Shown: piece after piece, positions 16,696-24,970 of the stretch
Layout of the letters: each line of letters starts with the position of its first letter
Numbering within the stretch: the first letter of the stretch is position 1
DNA from: Candidatus Aerophobota bacterium
Lineage (GTDB): Bacteria > Aerophobota > Aerophobia > Aerophobales > B3-G15
Assembly: GCA_014859225.1 (NCBI GenBank)
Contig: JACUUP010000006.1
Coordinates: 1 to 30,919 of the forward strand
DNA length: 30,919 nucleotides
Direction: 5' to 3'
Notes under the pieces: model-generated
The model's database searches: none
What the model was told of the DNA's origin: nothing
What the model saw: only the letters and a program-made list of their open reading frames with translations
Position numbers and translations under genes: made by a program

Positions 16696-17052
16696 ATGTA
16701 CATTATTAATATAAAAGATTGTGAGGAAAAGGCGGTAAAATCGGAGAGAACATTGAATACTACACTAAGATGGCTGCTATCCTCCGAGCATGGCGTTCCT
16801 AATTTTGAAATGCGATGTTTTGATATAAAAAAAGAGGGTCGAACCAGATATGGCTCTCACCCTCATGAGCATGAGGTGCTGGTGCTTGAGGGAAAAGGGG
16901 TTTTAAATATCAATGGAGAGAAAAAGAAAATTAAGCCCTATGATGCCATTTATATTGCTCCGGATGAATATCATCAGTTTATAAATGAGGGTGAGGATAC
17001 CCTGAGAATTATCTGTCTTATCCCAAAAGGAAAAGAGGATCATCATAAATAA
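16696..17052 (+). CDS. Small single-domain cupin
   Basis: 118 residues forming one cupin barrel. Motif 1 is GSHPHEHEVLVLEGKG (53-68), giving H55, H57, H59 and E60 as possible metal ligands; motif 2 is APDEYHQFIN, with H93. Many such proteins are sugar isomerases, lyases or sensors, and sequence alone does not decide. RWLLSSEHGVPNFEMR forms the first strands. The gene lies between the HAD hydrolase and the ABC binding protein, so a role in modifying or sensing the imported compound is likely. A metal such as Fe, Mn or Zn is expected from the family. Confidence 0.8.
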   Translation: MYIINIKDCEEKAVKSERTLNTTLRWLLSSEHGVPNFEMRCFDIKKEGRTRYGSHPHEHEVLVLEGKGVLNINGEKKKIKPYDAIYIAPDEYHQFINEGEDTLRIICLIPKGKEDHHK

Positions 17053-17084
17053 CGGGCGTGTCAAGTCATTTAAAAAGCAGCTGG

Positions 17085-17169
17085 AAAGGAGGTGAAAAAG
17101 CATAAAGTGAGGCTGCGAGGCGGGGAAATTTGCAAAATATTTCCTCGGACAAAAAGGGTCTTATTCTAA
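17085..17169 (+). other. Perfect Shine-Dalgarno plus 20-codon leader-like frame containing a hairpin
   Basis: AAAGGAGGTGA (17085-17095) is complementary to the 16S rRNA tail but precedes no large gene. Eleven nt later GTG 17107 opens 20 codons (MRLRGGEICKIFPRTKRVLF) ending in TAA at 17167. Inside it, GGGGAAAT (17122-17129) can pair with ATTTCCTC (17139-17146) with one G-U pair. The binding-protein gene starts 38 nt further on with its own ribosome binding site. This may be a leader peptide or a regulatory RNA element; coding is unproven. Confidence 0.35.
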
Positions 17170-17207
17170 TGAGAAGAAGATAAAACGAGAATAAGGAAGG
17201 AGACAAG

Positions 17208-18839
17208 ATGAAAGTAAGAAAGTCGTATTTATTAATGATGGCAACGTTTTTCACGGCAAGTATGATACTCTTTTCTTTGGTAGCATACGCAGAGCCACAG
17301 GCACTTCCCGAACTTTCTGAGGAAGAACTGGCTGCCCTTTACCCTGATGCTCCTTATCCTAAACTACACTATAAATGGGATAAGTTGTATCAGGGGGAGA
17401 CCTGGAAACCAAAACCAGAGGATGTACCCAAGTGGCAACAGTTTGCTGGAGAGACGGTGTACGTGGCTACAGAGAATACCCCACCGTCCCTTGGTATGTA
17501 CAATATTCTGGATGATTTTACGAAATTAACCGGGATGAAAGTAGATATAACCCTGGATCTTATTGATGAGCTCAAGGAGAAGATCTTTCTTGATCTAAGA
17601 AGTGGTGCCGGTGGATATCACGTTAACTATGGCCAGACGGCTCCTATTGGCACTCAGGCAGCAGAGTTCTGGAGTCCCATAAATATGTTTGCAGACATGC
17701 GTACGGGAAAATCCCTGTTTCCCGACCTTCCCGACATTCCTGATATTCCTGAAGGGACAACGGTGTACGATGCCTTTACGGCCGGAAACGTTGATTATGG
17801 AGCTAAAATTTACTCCCCTGATATCTGGATTGGAATGCCCTATGACACAGCGATGTACCATATGTTTTACAGAAAGGATCTTTTTGAAAAGTACAATGAT
17901 AAATTCATTCAGGAGTATGGGAAGCCCTTGGTCATTGAAGGGATGGGTGAATATCTAACCTGGGATGACTGGTATGATATGTCCGTTTTCTTTAACAAGT
18001 ACGTGACAGAGGTAGATTACGCAATGGGTTTCGTCAATGCACAGAACTGGGCAATTAACCTTAACTTCCAGACCTTGCTGAGAGCGTGGGGAGTTAAAAA
18101 CAACGGTTTTGAAAAACTTGACCCTGTTCTGGGCTCGAGAGATCCGGGGAGATTTCTTGACTACAGTGCCGTAGAATACAAAAAGGCTCTGGATTCTCTG
18201 ATTTTTTTCAAGAAGCTCTATGATGAGATGCATCCTGACTCTGTAGTATGGGGCTGGGATGAAACTGGAAATGCCTTGTGTACGGAAAAAGTTGCCATGC
18301 TATACCAGTGTGGAGAGTATGTTCCTATCGTAGAGGACCCGACAAAATCTATGGTTGCTGGTAGAGTTGGCTACGCCGTTGTTCCCACGGGTCCCGGAGG
18401 AGCTCATGCCTATGCAGTGGGGGCTGCTCCTATTGCTGTGAATGCTACCATTCCTCTGAAAGAACAGAAGAAGGGGTATCTTTATGTTTTGTGGACGACG
18501 GGACCTGTTGCCCAGCATAAATCCTTTGAGCAGTTTTCCGGAACACCTGTGAGAGGAACAGTTTACGAGTATGCTCGCAAGAGAGGCTGGGACTACTACA
18601 CTGAAGATGGGCAAAGAGTTGTCGGAATATACCTGAAAGTCCAGGAAAAACAGTCAACAGCATATGTAGATGACTGGGTTGTGACCAAAATTCCCACTTT
18701 CACCAAGTATCTTGAGATTACCGGTGGTAACATCAGTAAGGCTCTTGTTGGAAGGCTTACTCCCAAAGCGGCTCTGGATGACATGATAACGCGTCTCAAC
18801 AGACTGCATGGGTACCCTGTGGAAATACCAAAAATTTAA
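17208..18839 (+). CDS. ABC importer substrate-binding protein (family 1-like)
   Basis: 543 residues, longer than most carbohydrate-binding proteins. A signal peptide ends near residue 28 (SLVAYA-EP); there is no lipobox Cys, so it should be free in the periplasm or anchored otherwise. Typical features are ETVYVATENTPPS at the domain start, DDFTKLTGMKVDITLDLIDELKEK, SPDIWIGMPYD, MFYRKDLFEKY and VAMLYQCGEYVPIV. Aromatic residues are plentiful (WDDWYDMSVFF, WGWDETGN), as in sugar or polyol sites. Start: ATG 17208 after GGAAGGAG. A strong hairpin follows the gene, as often seen where binding protein is made in excess over permeases. Substrate unknown; a distant relation to rhizobial GlpV-type proteins is possible but not shown. 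Confidence 0.85.
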   Translation: MKVRKSYLLMMATFFTASMILFSLVAYAEPQALPELSEEELAALYPDAPYPKLHYKWDKLYQGETWKPKPEDVPKWQQFAGETVYVATENTPPSLGMYNILDDFTKLTGMKVDITLDLIDELKEKIFLDLRSGAGGYHVNYGQTAPIGTQAAEFWSPINMFADMRTGKSLFPDLPDIPDIPEGTTVYDAFTAGNVDYGAKIYSPDIWIGMPYDTAMYHMFYRKDLFEKYNDKFIQEYGKPLVIEGMGEYLTWDDWYDMSVFFNKYVTEVDYAMGFVNAQNWAINLNFQTLLRAWGVKNNGFEKLDPVLGSRDPGRFLDYSAVEYKKALDSLIFFKKLYDEMHPDSVVWGWDETGNALCTEKVAMLYQCGEYVPIVEDPTKSMVAGRVGYAVVPTGPGGAHAYAVGAAPIAVNATIPLKEQKKGYLYVLWTTGPVAQHKSFEQFSGTPVRGTVYEYARKRGWDYYTEDGQRVVGIYLKVQEKQSTAYVDDWVVTKIPTFTKYLEITGGNISKALVGRLTPKAALDDMITRLNRLHGYPVEIPKI

Positions 18840-19147
18840 GAGTGAGATACCAGGAAAACTTACTGTAAGCTTGTGCAAGATAAATTACCTGGCAGGAAGG
18901 GAAGTTTTCTCTCCTGCCAGGAACAATCTAACGACAAGACGGATAAAAAAGAAAGATAATCCGGGATTTAAATTTTATATACTAGAAATAGAAAGTTCAG
19001 TTAGTTGCCCATGGGATAGTAGGGCAAGGTGATTTTATCAGGCTTTTAGTGACAATACTAAGATTGAAGCATTGCATACAGTTTTTCACCTAAGCATATA
19101 ATCACGGATTAAGTAATTTAAAATAAAAATAAATAGAGGAGAAAAAG
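18840..19147 (+). other. Intergenic region between binding protein and permeases
   Basis: About 308 nt with no supported gene. It holds a strong hairpin (18888-18921, separate entry) and a smaller one, TTGCCC (19005-19010) with GGGCAA (19022-19027). The segment ends with the GAGGAG ribosome binding site (19136-19141) of the first permease. No second promoter was convincing. Confidence 0.5.
18888..18921 (+). repeat. Strong 10-bp hairpin after the binding-protein gene
   Basis: CCTGGCAGGA (18888-18897) pairs perfectly with TCCTGCCAGG (18912-18921), with a 14-nt loop that can close three further pairs. No U-run follows, so full termination is unlikely. By analogy with other importer operons it may protect the 3' end of the binding-protein message or reduce read-through to the permeases. 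Confidence 0.65.
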
Positions 19148-20086
19148 GTGGATAGAACTTACACTATAAGCCAGGAGAGTTTCCTTTCAAGGATTCACCG
19201 GGGAATAGCAAGGAAAGTTCCATGGTATGTATGGTGGCTTCTGCCAGGGTTGATATTATTAGGTGTGGTGACAATGCCGCCTTTTATCTGGATAATATGG
19301 ATGACCTTTCGCAAGATTTTTCTCTCTCCAACACGCCCTGATATATATGTGGGGGTAGCCAATTATATCCAGTACTTTACCGACCCTGAGGTCTATGCAG
19401 CCTGGGGAAAGATGGGTAAGTATGTTGGCGGCTCTATAGCTCTACAAATGGGACTGGGGATTGGAATTGCAATGCTGTTGAACAAGTCAAAACACGAGGA
19501 CGTGTTAATGGCGATTTATCTTGTTCCCTTGATGTTTGCTTCTGTTGTTACTGCATATCTTTATCGGGTTCTGTTACACTCCTCCTATGGACTTTACCAC
19601 TGGCTTCTGGTGACTTTCGGGATATTTTCTCACAGATCACCGAGTTTGTTTGGTAATCCTGATACAGCTTTGTGGACCATGGTGATGATAGACACCTGGC
19701 AATGGACTCCTCTGGTGATTCTTATCGTACTGGCTGGATTAAAAACTGTGCCGAGGAGCATAGTAGAGGCTGCCCGGATAGACGGGGCAGGTAAATGGCG
19801 GGTGTTTAGAGATGTCATAATTCCCTTTACTTCCCCAGCGATATTAATCGCTCTTTTGCTTCGTTTTATGGATAATGTCCGTTTTGTGGACGTGATTTTG
19901 AATACTACGATGGGTGGGCCTGCTGATGCTACCAAGACAATCTCAGTATACACATATTATTTAGCTTTCAGGCAATTTGATCTTGGCTATGGGGCAACCG
20001 TAGGTTTTCTCCTTTTGCTGGTTGTCATTTTTGCAGCGCTAATACTGACCAATGTGTTCAGAAAATACATAACAGCTGAAGGATAA
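19148..20086 (+). CDS. ABC importer permease 1 (MalF/UgpA type)
   Basis: 312 residues, six predicted membrane helices, starting with WYVWWLLPGLILLGVVTMPP (about 26-45). The EAA loop that docks on the ATPase is EAARIDGAGKWRVFRDVIIP (207-226). ANYIQYFTDPEVYAAW matches the periplasmic stretch common in sugar permeases. Start: GTG 19148, 6 nt after GAGGAG. It should pair with permease 2, 19 nt downstream, to form the membrane channel for the binding protein encoded upstream. The ATPase comes later, after two unusual inserted genes. Confidence 0.92.
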   Translation: MDRTYTISQESFLSRIHRGIARKVPWYVWWLLPGLILLGVVTMPPFIWIIWMTFRKIFLSPTRPDIYVGVANYIQYFTDPEVYAAWGKMGKYVGGSIALQMGLGIGIAMLLNKSKHEDVLMAIYLVPLMFASVVTAYLYRVLLHSSYGLYHWLLVTFGIFSHRSPSLFGNPDTALWTMVMIDTWQWTPLVILIVLAGLKTVPRSIVEAARIDGAGKWRVFRDVIIPFTSPAILIALLLRFMDNVRFVDVILNTTMGGPADATKTISVYTYYLAFRQFDLGYGATVGFLLLLVVIFAALILTNVFRKYITAEG

Positions 20087-20105
20087 CGGAGGGGGGCGAT
20101 ATATA

Positions 20106-20969
20106 ATGACAAAAAAAGAAACTTATCTTAGTTTTTCCAGGCTCCTGGGTATAATCGCTTTGATTATATTTGGGATATGGACCGTGTTACCCATAGTCTT
20201 CATGGCATTTGCGTCTTTCAAGATGCAGGTAGAAATATTCGCCATGCCTCGCTTTGGGGACTGGGGGGGTCTTGCCCGGTGGTTCGTATTTAAACCCACG
20301 TTTCTCCACTACAGGGAGCTGTTCGGCGGCAGAGCAGATTTTACCCGCTATCTGATCAATAGCGTGATATTGACCTTTGTGAGCACCGCCATATGTGTTC
20401 CTCTGGGGCTATTTGCCTCGTATTCTCTTTCCAGGGGGAAAATGCCTGGAAAAGATACAATCTTTTTCTGGGTGATCACTACCCGTATGGCTCCTCCGGT
20501 GGTGGTGTGTGTACCCCTTTATTTTTTGTTCATAAGATTTGGTCTCATACGGACATTCCCGGGCATGGTTCTTGCCTATACCACCTTTAGTTTGCCCTTC
20601 GCCATCTGGCTTTTGAGAGGTTTCATAGATGCTGTTCCCCGGGAAATTGAGGAGGCAGCACGGATTGATGGATTATCAAGATTGAGAGTGTTTATCAATG
20701 TGGTTATCCCTCTTATTCGTTCGGGGATTGGTGCAGTTATCATGCTGGTCGCACTTTTCTGCTGGAATGAATACCTTTTTACCCTGATTCTGGGTGGTAG
20801 ACAGTGGGAAACAATGCCTGTCCGAGTCACTGAGCTGCAAACTGCCACAGGTGTTTTCTGGGGACAGGTTTTGGCTGGCGGTACCATCGTAATTATTCCC
20901 ATGGTTATTTTTGGAATCACCGTCAGGAAGTACATTGTGAGAGGTCTGACCATGGGAGCTCTGCGATAA
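20106..20969 (+). CDS. ABC importer permease 2 (MalG/UgpE type)
   Basis: 287 residues, six membrane helices. The EAA loop is EEAARIDGLSRLRVFINVV (182-200), and NSVILTFVSTAICVPLGLFA marks the core transmembrane region of MalG-type permeases. The ribosome binding site GGAGGGG (20088-20094) lies just past the permease 1 stop. The protein ends with RKYIVRGLTMGALR, the usual C-terminal tail of this family. Together with permease 1 it forms the heterodimeric channel of the importer. Confidence 0.92.
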   Translation: MTKKETYLSFSRLLGIIALIIFGIWTVLPIVFMAFASFKMQVEIFAMPRFGDWGGLARWFVFKPTFLHYRELFGGRADFTRYLINSVILTFVSTAICVPLGLFASYSLSRGKMPGKDTIFFWVITTRMAPPVVVCVPLYFLFIRFGLIRTFPGMVLAYTTFSLPFAIWLLRGFIDAVPREIEEAARIDGLSRLRVFINVVIPLIRSGIGAVIMLVALFCWNEYLFTLILGGRQWETMPVRVTELQTATGVFWGQVLAGGTIVIIPMVIFGITVRKYIVRGLTMGALR

Positions 20970-21022
20970 TGTTTTACTAACAATACAGGCGAGGAAAATG
21001 ATCGACAAAACGTGAGTGAGTG

Positions 21023-21862
21023 ATGAGTGATGAAAAGTTTATTTTGTCAATGTATGTGGTAAGGACTTTAGCCAGGAGGGATTTTTATTCATCCCTGCGA
21101 GGTCTGGGGCTTTATATTACGACATCTGTCTCCTTTATAGTCGCTTCCTTTATTCTCAAGAATTATCTTGAGAGTATCGCCAAGAGCGAAGTTTTTGCAT
21201 CTCTTAATCCTCTGAACTCAGTTTTTTTTCTACCCATGGTAATTCTTTCCGTGTATCTTGCTCTTATCTCTGCTGTTTCCATCTCCCGGGAAAGAAATGA
21301 GGGAACCCTGGAGGTGTTATTCTACGGTCCGGTAAGTTACTCCTCTTACATTTTGAGTAAATACGTGAACAGCATGTTAAACTACGTTGTGGGAGTAGCT
21401 TTTTTTTTGGCGTACTTTTTTGGGATAGCTTTTATAACCAATCTGGGATTTTCCTATACATTAGTCGGGGCAATTTTAATGTCCATATTTTCCATATCAT
21501 GTGTGGTTAGCTTCGGCCTTTTTATTTCATCTTTTACCACGAGGGTAAGGACGTCTGTTATATGGCTGGCAGGGATATTTTTGCTTTTCTTGGGGATTCA
21601 ACTTCTGCACACTGTTTTACTGGGAATTCCCGAGGAAACTATGTTCCCCCTGATGGTTTATTTTGAGAAAAGTTTTTCTTTTGTGTCCCGGTATATAATA
21701 GGGTGGCTCTCTCCATTCTACTATATGGACAGAGGATTGGAGGCTGTTTCCTTAGGTGACCCTTATCTGTACGGGATGAACATAGTATACTGTATTATTT
21801 ATTCCGCAGTTTTGGTTGGCATTTCTATATTTGTTCTGGAGAAAAGAGGAGTGAGAGCGTGA
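21023..21862 (+). CDS. ABC-2 type permease embedded in the importer operon
   Basis: About 279 residues with six predicted membrane helices: near 31-50, 67-88, 113-135, 147-172, 180-200 and 255-275. The motif ISRERNEGTLEVLFYGPVS after helix 2 is typical of ABC-2 (NosY/exporter-like) permeases, a family distinct from MalFG. It has no EAA loop and no neighbouring ABC-2-type ATPase. Its stop overlaps the next start by 4 nt (GTGA), so the two proteins are probably made together. Possible roles are an accessory membrane partner of the importer, or a separate exporter using an ATPase encoded elsewhere. ATG 21023 is chosen over GTG 21020; neither has a strong ribosome binding site. Confidence 0.8.
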   Translation: MSDEKFILSMYVVRTLARRDFYSSLRGLGLYITTSVSFIVASFILKNYLESIAKSEVFASLNPLNSVFFLPMVILSVYLALISAVSISRERNEGTLEVLFYGPVSYSSYILSKYVNSMLNYVVGVAFFLAYFFGIAFITNLGFSYTLVGAILMSIFSISCVVSFGLFISSFTTRVRTSVIWLAGIFLLFLGIQLLHTVLLGIPEETMFPLMVYFEKSFSFVSRYIIGWLSPFYYMDRGLEAVSLGDPYLYGMNIVYCIIYSAVLVGISIFVLEKRGVRA

Positions 21863-23247
21863 GAAAGGTCACCTTTTTGCTCACCGTGATGTTCGGATTA
21901 TTTTTATATCTTTCCATTGCAGGATGGGCTCAAAAACCTGTTATGAAAGAACAACTTGTGTACAAGCAGAGATATTTTAACGGCAAGGGATATGGAGGAA
22001 AAGGTTATCCGGATGCATTTACTCCACCATCTGAGGATACTATTTATCTCATAGCAGATCACGATAATGCTGTATCTGCCTGGATGAGTCTTGTGTATTT
22101 CTGGCCGGTTACAGGTAAGTACCGAATTAACTGGGAGGGCTTAAACCAGCCGGCAGAAGGGACACTGGAAATTTTAAAGGAGGGAAAGGTTATTGATTCC
22201 TTGGAAAAAACGGATAACTGTATCTTTTACCTGGAAGGATATACCGGGGGCGTATCGCGGCTTTATAGCGGTGAAAAAGCAAAGCTGATGCGGGAAGAGT
22301 TTGAGAAGGCGGTGGATTATTTCTACTACCGGGTAGATAAATGGAAAGAACAGATGCAGGAATACACCAGGCAGCAAGCCGAACTCCAACAGGAGATGGA
22401 AAGGTTAGGCCAAAAATGGAGAGAGACTGGAGAGGAGCCCACGGGGGCAGAGATAGAGGAATTAGTAAAAAAGAGAACAGATAAGCCAGAACTTCCCCAA
22501 GCTCCGGAAGCTTACGTGACCGAGCTGTGGAAAGATTATATCATAAATTTACCTGCCGGAACCTACAATATACGAATAAGGACCAAGGAGGGAAGTATAG
22601 TCCAGGATAGCGAGAAGAGACTGGTTCTTTTCAGTCCGAGAAAGACCGAGATGGTGGGATATGAGATAGTGCTGGACACCAGATGGGCGCAGCCGGAACT
22701 GTGCCAGGACCCTGCCAGCATAATTTATGTGGATTTAGAATATGTAAAGAAAAACCACAGCCTTTACTTTAAGCCATTTTATCAGAATGAATACAATGAG
22801 TTTTATTATAATAAACTGGCAGACCCTCAGAATTTTGGGAGAAAGAAGAGGTGGAAATGGATTCAATCCGGGAATATAAAAGATGGAGTTTTAGTCTTTT
22901 TGAATGGGAAGAAGGTGGTAAAAGAATCACAGAATGTTGCCTATTATGTAAGAGAGGTTGAAGGCGAAAAGTATACATTTGAGATTATAGAACACAGTAA
23001 AGATAATGTTCCTTCAGGCGCAGGCCCCACTTTTGGAGGACATAAACTGGAGTTTACCCCTGATGTGATGGGTAGAAATCGCCAGATTAACTTGAATAAA
23101 GAAAACACCTATGATTTTTTCAAACAAGCAAAAAGGGAGATCCGGGTGGTGAGTAAGGAAACATCCAGATATCTTTATCCTTTCGCCCTTTTTCCTCTGG
23201 TGATAGGTCTTGTAAGTTTTGTGCAGAGAAGAAGAAAGTTAAAATAA
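21859..23247 (+). CDS. Large exported protein with coiled coil and C-terminal membrane anchor, function unknown
   Basis: Not recognised. Layout of the 462 residues: signal peptide 1-24 (FLLTVMFGLFLYLSIAGWA); beta-rich domain about 58-135 (TIYLIADHDN, GKYRINWEGL, GTLEILKEGK); charged coiled coil about 140-205; second beta-rich domain about 216-430 with LPAGTYNIRIRTKEG; one transmembrane helix about 439-455; then a basic cytoplasmic tail, RRRKLK. It should therefore sit outside the inner membrane held by its C-terminus. It overlaps the ABC-2 permease by 4 nt and lies 32 nt before the importer ATPase. Stable complex formation with the ABC-2 permease is a fair inference; a carbohydrate-binding role is only a possibility. 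Confidence 0.7.
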   Translation: MRKVTFLLTVMFGLFLYLSIAGWAQKPVMKEQLVYKQRYFNGKGYGGKGYPDAFTPPSEDTIYLIADHDNAVSAWMSLVYFWPVTGKYRINWEGLNQPAEGTLEILKEGKVIDSLEKTDNCIFYLEGYTGGVSRLYSGEKAKLMREEFEKAVDYFYYRVDKWKEQMQEYTRQQAELQQEMERLGQKWRETGEEPTGAEIEELVKKRTDKPELPQAPEAYVTELWKDYIINLPAGTYNIRIRTKEGSIVQDSEKRLVLFSPRKTEMVGYEIVLDTRWAQPELCQDPASIIYVDLEYVKKNHSLYFKPFYQNEYNEFYYNKLADPQNFGRKKRWKWIQSGNIKDGVLVFLNGKKVVKESQNVAYYVREVEGEKYTFEIIEHSKDNVPSGAGPTFGGHKLEFTPDVMGRNRQINLNKENTYDFFKQAKREIRVVSKETSRYLYPFALFPLVIGLVSFVQRRRKLK

Positions 23248-23279
23248 AACTTTTTATTTTATAATAAAAGGGGGAAATT

Positions 23280-24386
23280 ATGGCTGAAGTAGTCCTCAAC
23301 AATGTGTGGAAAACGTACGGAAAAGTAGAGGCAATAAGAGGTTTAAGCCTTTCCTGTAAAGACAAGGAGTTCCTTTCATTTCTGGGCCCTTCCGGATGCG
23401 GTAAGACCTCTACTCTCAGAATGATAGCGGGTCTTGAAGAGATATCCTCAGGAGATATCTACATTGAGGGTATTCGTGTGAACGATGTGGACCCTTCAAA
23501 AAGAAACATCGCCATGGTATTTGAGACCTACGCTCTTTATCCTCATAAAACCGTATTTGAAAACATAGCTTACCCGCTTCGTATAAGAAGAGAGCCGACC
23601 AGCAAGGTCAAAGAAAAAGTGATGCATGCAGCCCAACTGCTCCAGATTGAGGAACTTCTTGACCGACGCCCGGGAGAATTAAGTGGAGGTCAACGACAGA
23701 GGGTAGGTATAGGAAGAGCCCTGGTGAGAGAGCCGAAGGTGTTCCTCATGGATGAGCCTATATCACATCTGGACGCCAAACTGCGTGAGTACATGAGGGC
23801 AGAAATTAAACATCTTCAAAAGGACCTGCAGGAGACATTCATTTATGTGACCCATGATCAGCTGGAGGCTATAACTATGGCTGACAGGGTAGCGGTACTG
23901 AATTTAGGTGTACTGCAGCAGCTTGACACCCCGGCAAAGTTATTTAACCAGCCGGCGAACGAGTTTGTCGCAGGGTTTATCGGGAGCCCCCCCATAAATT
24001 TTCTCCAGTGTGAGTTAATCCCGGAAGGTGAAAAATGGAAGCTGAAACACCCCGCTTTTGAACTGCTACTCACTGATAAAATCAAGGCTACTTTGAAGGA
24101 GAAGCTGCCTGCTTTTACCGGCTCGTATCCGGTAAAACTCGGGTTTAGACCGCAGTTCTCCACTGTGGGCCACCAGAAACAAGGGCCCGCTGACATAAAA
24201 TGTAAGGTATTTATCCTGGAGCCTCTTGGAACAGAGATGATTGTCCATTTACTGATTGGAAAGGACAGGGTGAAAGTACTTGCCTCCATGGATTTTGAGG
24301 CGAGCATAGGAGACAATGTCTTTAACAATCTTGATATGGACAGAATTCACATATTTGATGGTGAGACAGGGAAAACCCTGTTCTAA
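23280..24386 (+). CDS. ABC importer ATPase, MalK/UgpC-like, with Q-loop Glu
   Basis: 368 residues: nucleotide-binding domain (1-235) plus a C-terminal TOBE-type regulatory region. Walker A is GPSGCGKTS (36-44), signature LSGGQRQR (134-141), Walker B VFLMDEP (D158, E159), and H-loop H192 in VTHDQ. The Q-loop reads MVFETYALYPH, so position 82 is Glu where MalK-type proteins usually have Gln. The D-loop is ISHLDAKLR, where SNLDAKLR is more usual. Everything needed for ATP hydrolysis is otherwise present. It is the only ATPase in the operon and most likely drives permeases 1 and 2; whether it also serves the ABC-2 permease is open. Ribosome binding site AAAGGGGG precedes ATG 23280. Confidence 0.9.
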   Translation: MAEVVLNNVWKTYGKVEAIRGLSLSCKDKEFLSFLGPSGCGKTSTLRMIAGLEEISSGDIYIEGIRVNDVDPSKRNIAMVFETYALYPHKTVFENIAYPLRIRREPTSKVKEKVMHAAQLLQIEELLDRRPGELSGGQRQRVGIGRALVREPKVFLMDEPISHLDAKLREYMRAEIKHLQKDLQETFIYVTHDQLEAITMADRVAVLNLGVLQQLDTPAKLFNQPANEFVAGFIGSPPINFLQCELIPEGEKWKLKHPAFELLLTDKIKATLKEKLPAFTGSYPVKLGFRPQFSTVGHQKQGPADIKCKVFILEPLGTEMIVHLLIGKDRVKVLASMDFEASIGDNVFNNLDMDRIHIFDGETGKTLF

Positions 24387-24415
24387 AAACAAATAACAAG
24401 ATAAGGAGTAAAGCG

Positions 24416-24865
24416 ATGATCACAGGAATACATCATCTGGGTGTAATTGTGAGTGACATAGAAAAAGCACTTAATTTTTACAGCGATGTGTTAGGTGGCA
24501 AAGTGATTTTCAAGGAAGAGGCAGGTCCTGACTACCTTGAGAAAGGAGTTGGTATTAAGGACGCTCACGCTAAGATGGTTGTTATGAAGGTGGGCTCTGC
24601 TACCCTGGAATTAATCGAATACACCAATCCAAGAACTAGAGCAGAAGGACTCAGGTCGTGTGATGCAGGAACCTTTCATCTCTCATTCCAGGTGGATGAC
24701 ATTAACAAGACCATGGAGCAGCTCCGTAAGAAAGGTGTCAAGTTTTTTTCAGAGCCTAACGTCTCCGGAGGGGAGTTTGAAGGCTGGGTGTGGGTGTATT
24801 TTAAAGACCCGGATGACCACCAACTGGAACTTGTTGAGAATAGAAAACTGAAGCACCCTCTTTGA
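24416..24865 (+). CDS. VOC (glyoxalase/epimerase-like) metalloprotein
   Basis: 149 residues with two paired beta-alpha-beta-beta-beta units. The four usual metal ligands are present: H7 (IHHLGV), E65 (LELIEY), H88 (FHLSFQVDD) and E138 (QLELVEN). Relatives include methylmalonyl-CoA epimerase, glyoxalase I and ring-cleaving dioxygenases. The spacing and 'AGTFHLSFQVDDI' look most like epimerase or lyase members. In this operon an epimerase or isomerase acting on the imported compound is reasonable. Start: ATG 24416 after AAGGAGT. It lies 29 nt after the ATPase gene. Confidence 0.82.
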   Translation: MITGIHHLGVIVSDIEKALNFYSDVLGGKVIFKEEAGPDYLEKGVGIKDAHAKMVVMKVGSATLELIEYTNPRTRAEGLRSCDAGTFHLSFQVDDINKTMEQLRKKGVKFFSEPNVSGGEFEGWVWVYFKDPDDHQLELVENRKLKHPL

Positions 24866-24970
24866 TTTTTTATTGCACAATGTGGTACTGACTGGTGATT
24901 TTTAGTTCCTGATGGGGGTGAACTTTTTATGGAAAAATTTACTGACGTTTAAAATTTCGGGAGAGGATAA

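Noticed and set aside
24929-24952. Seven-codon frame (ATG to TAA) preceded by GGGGGTGA before the amidase gene
   Set aside because: Too short to separate from chance; no hairpin or repeated codon suggests attenuation.
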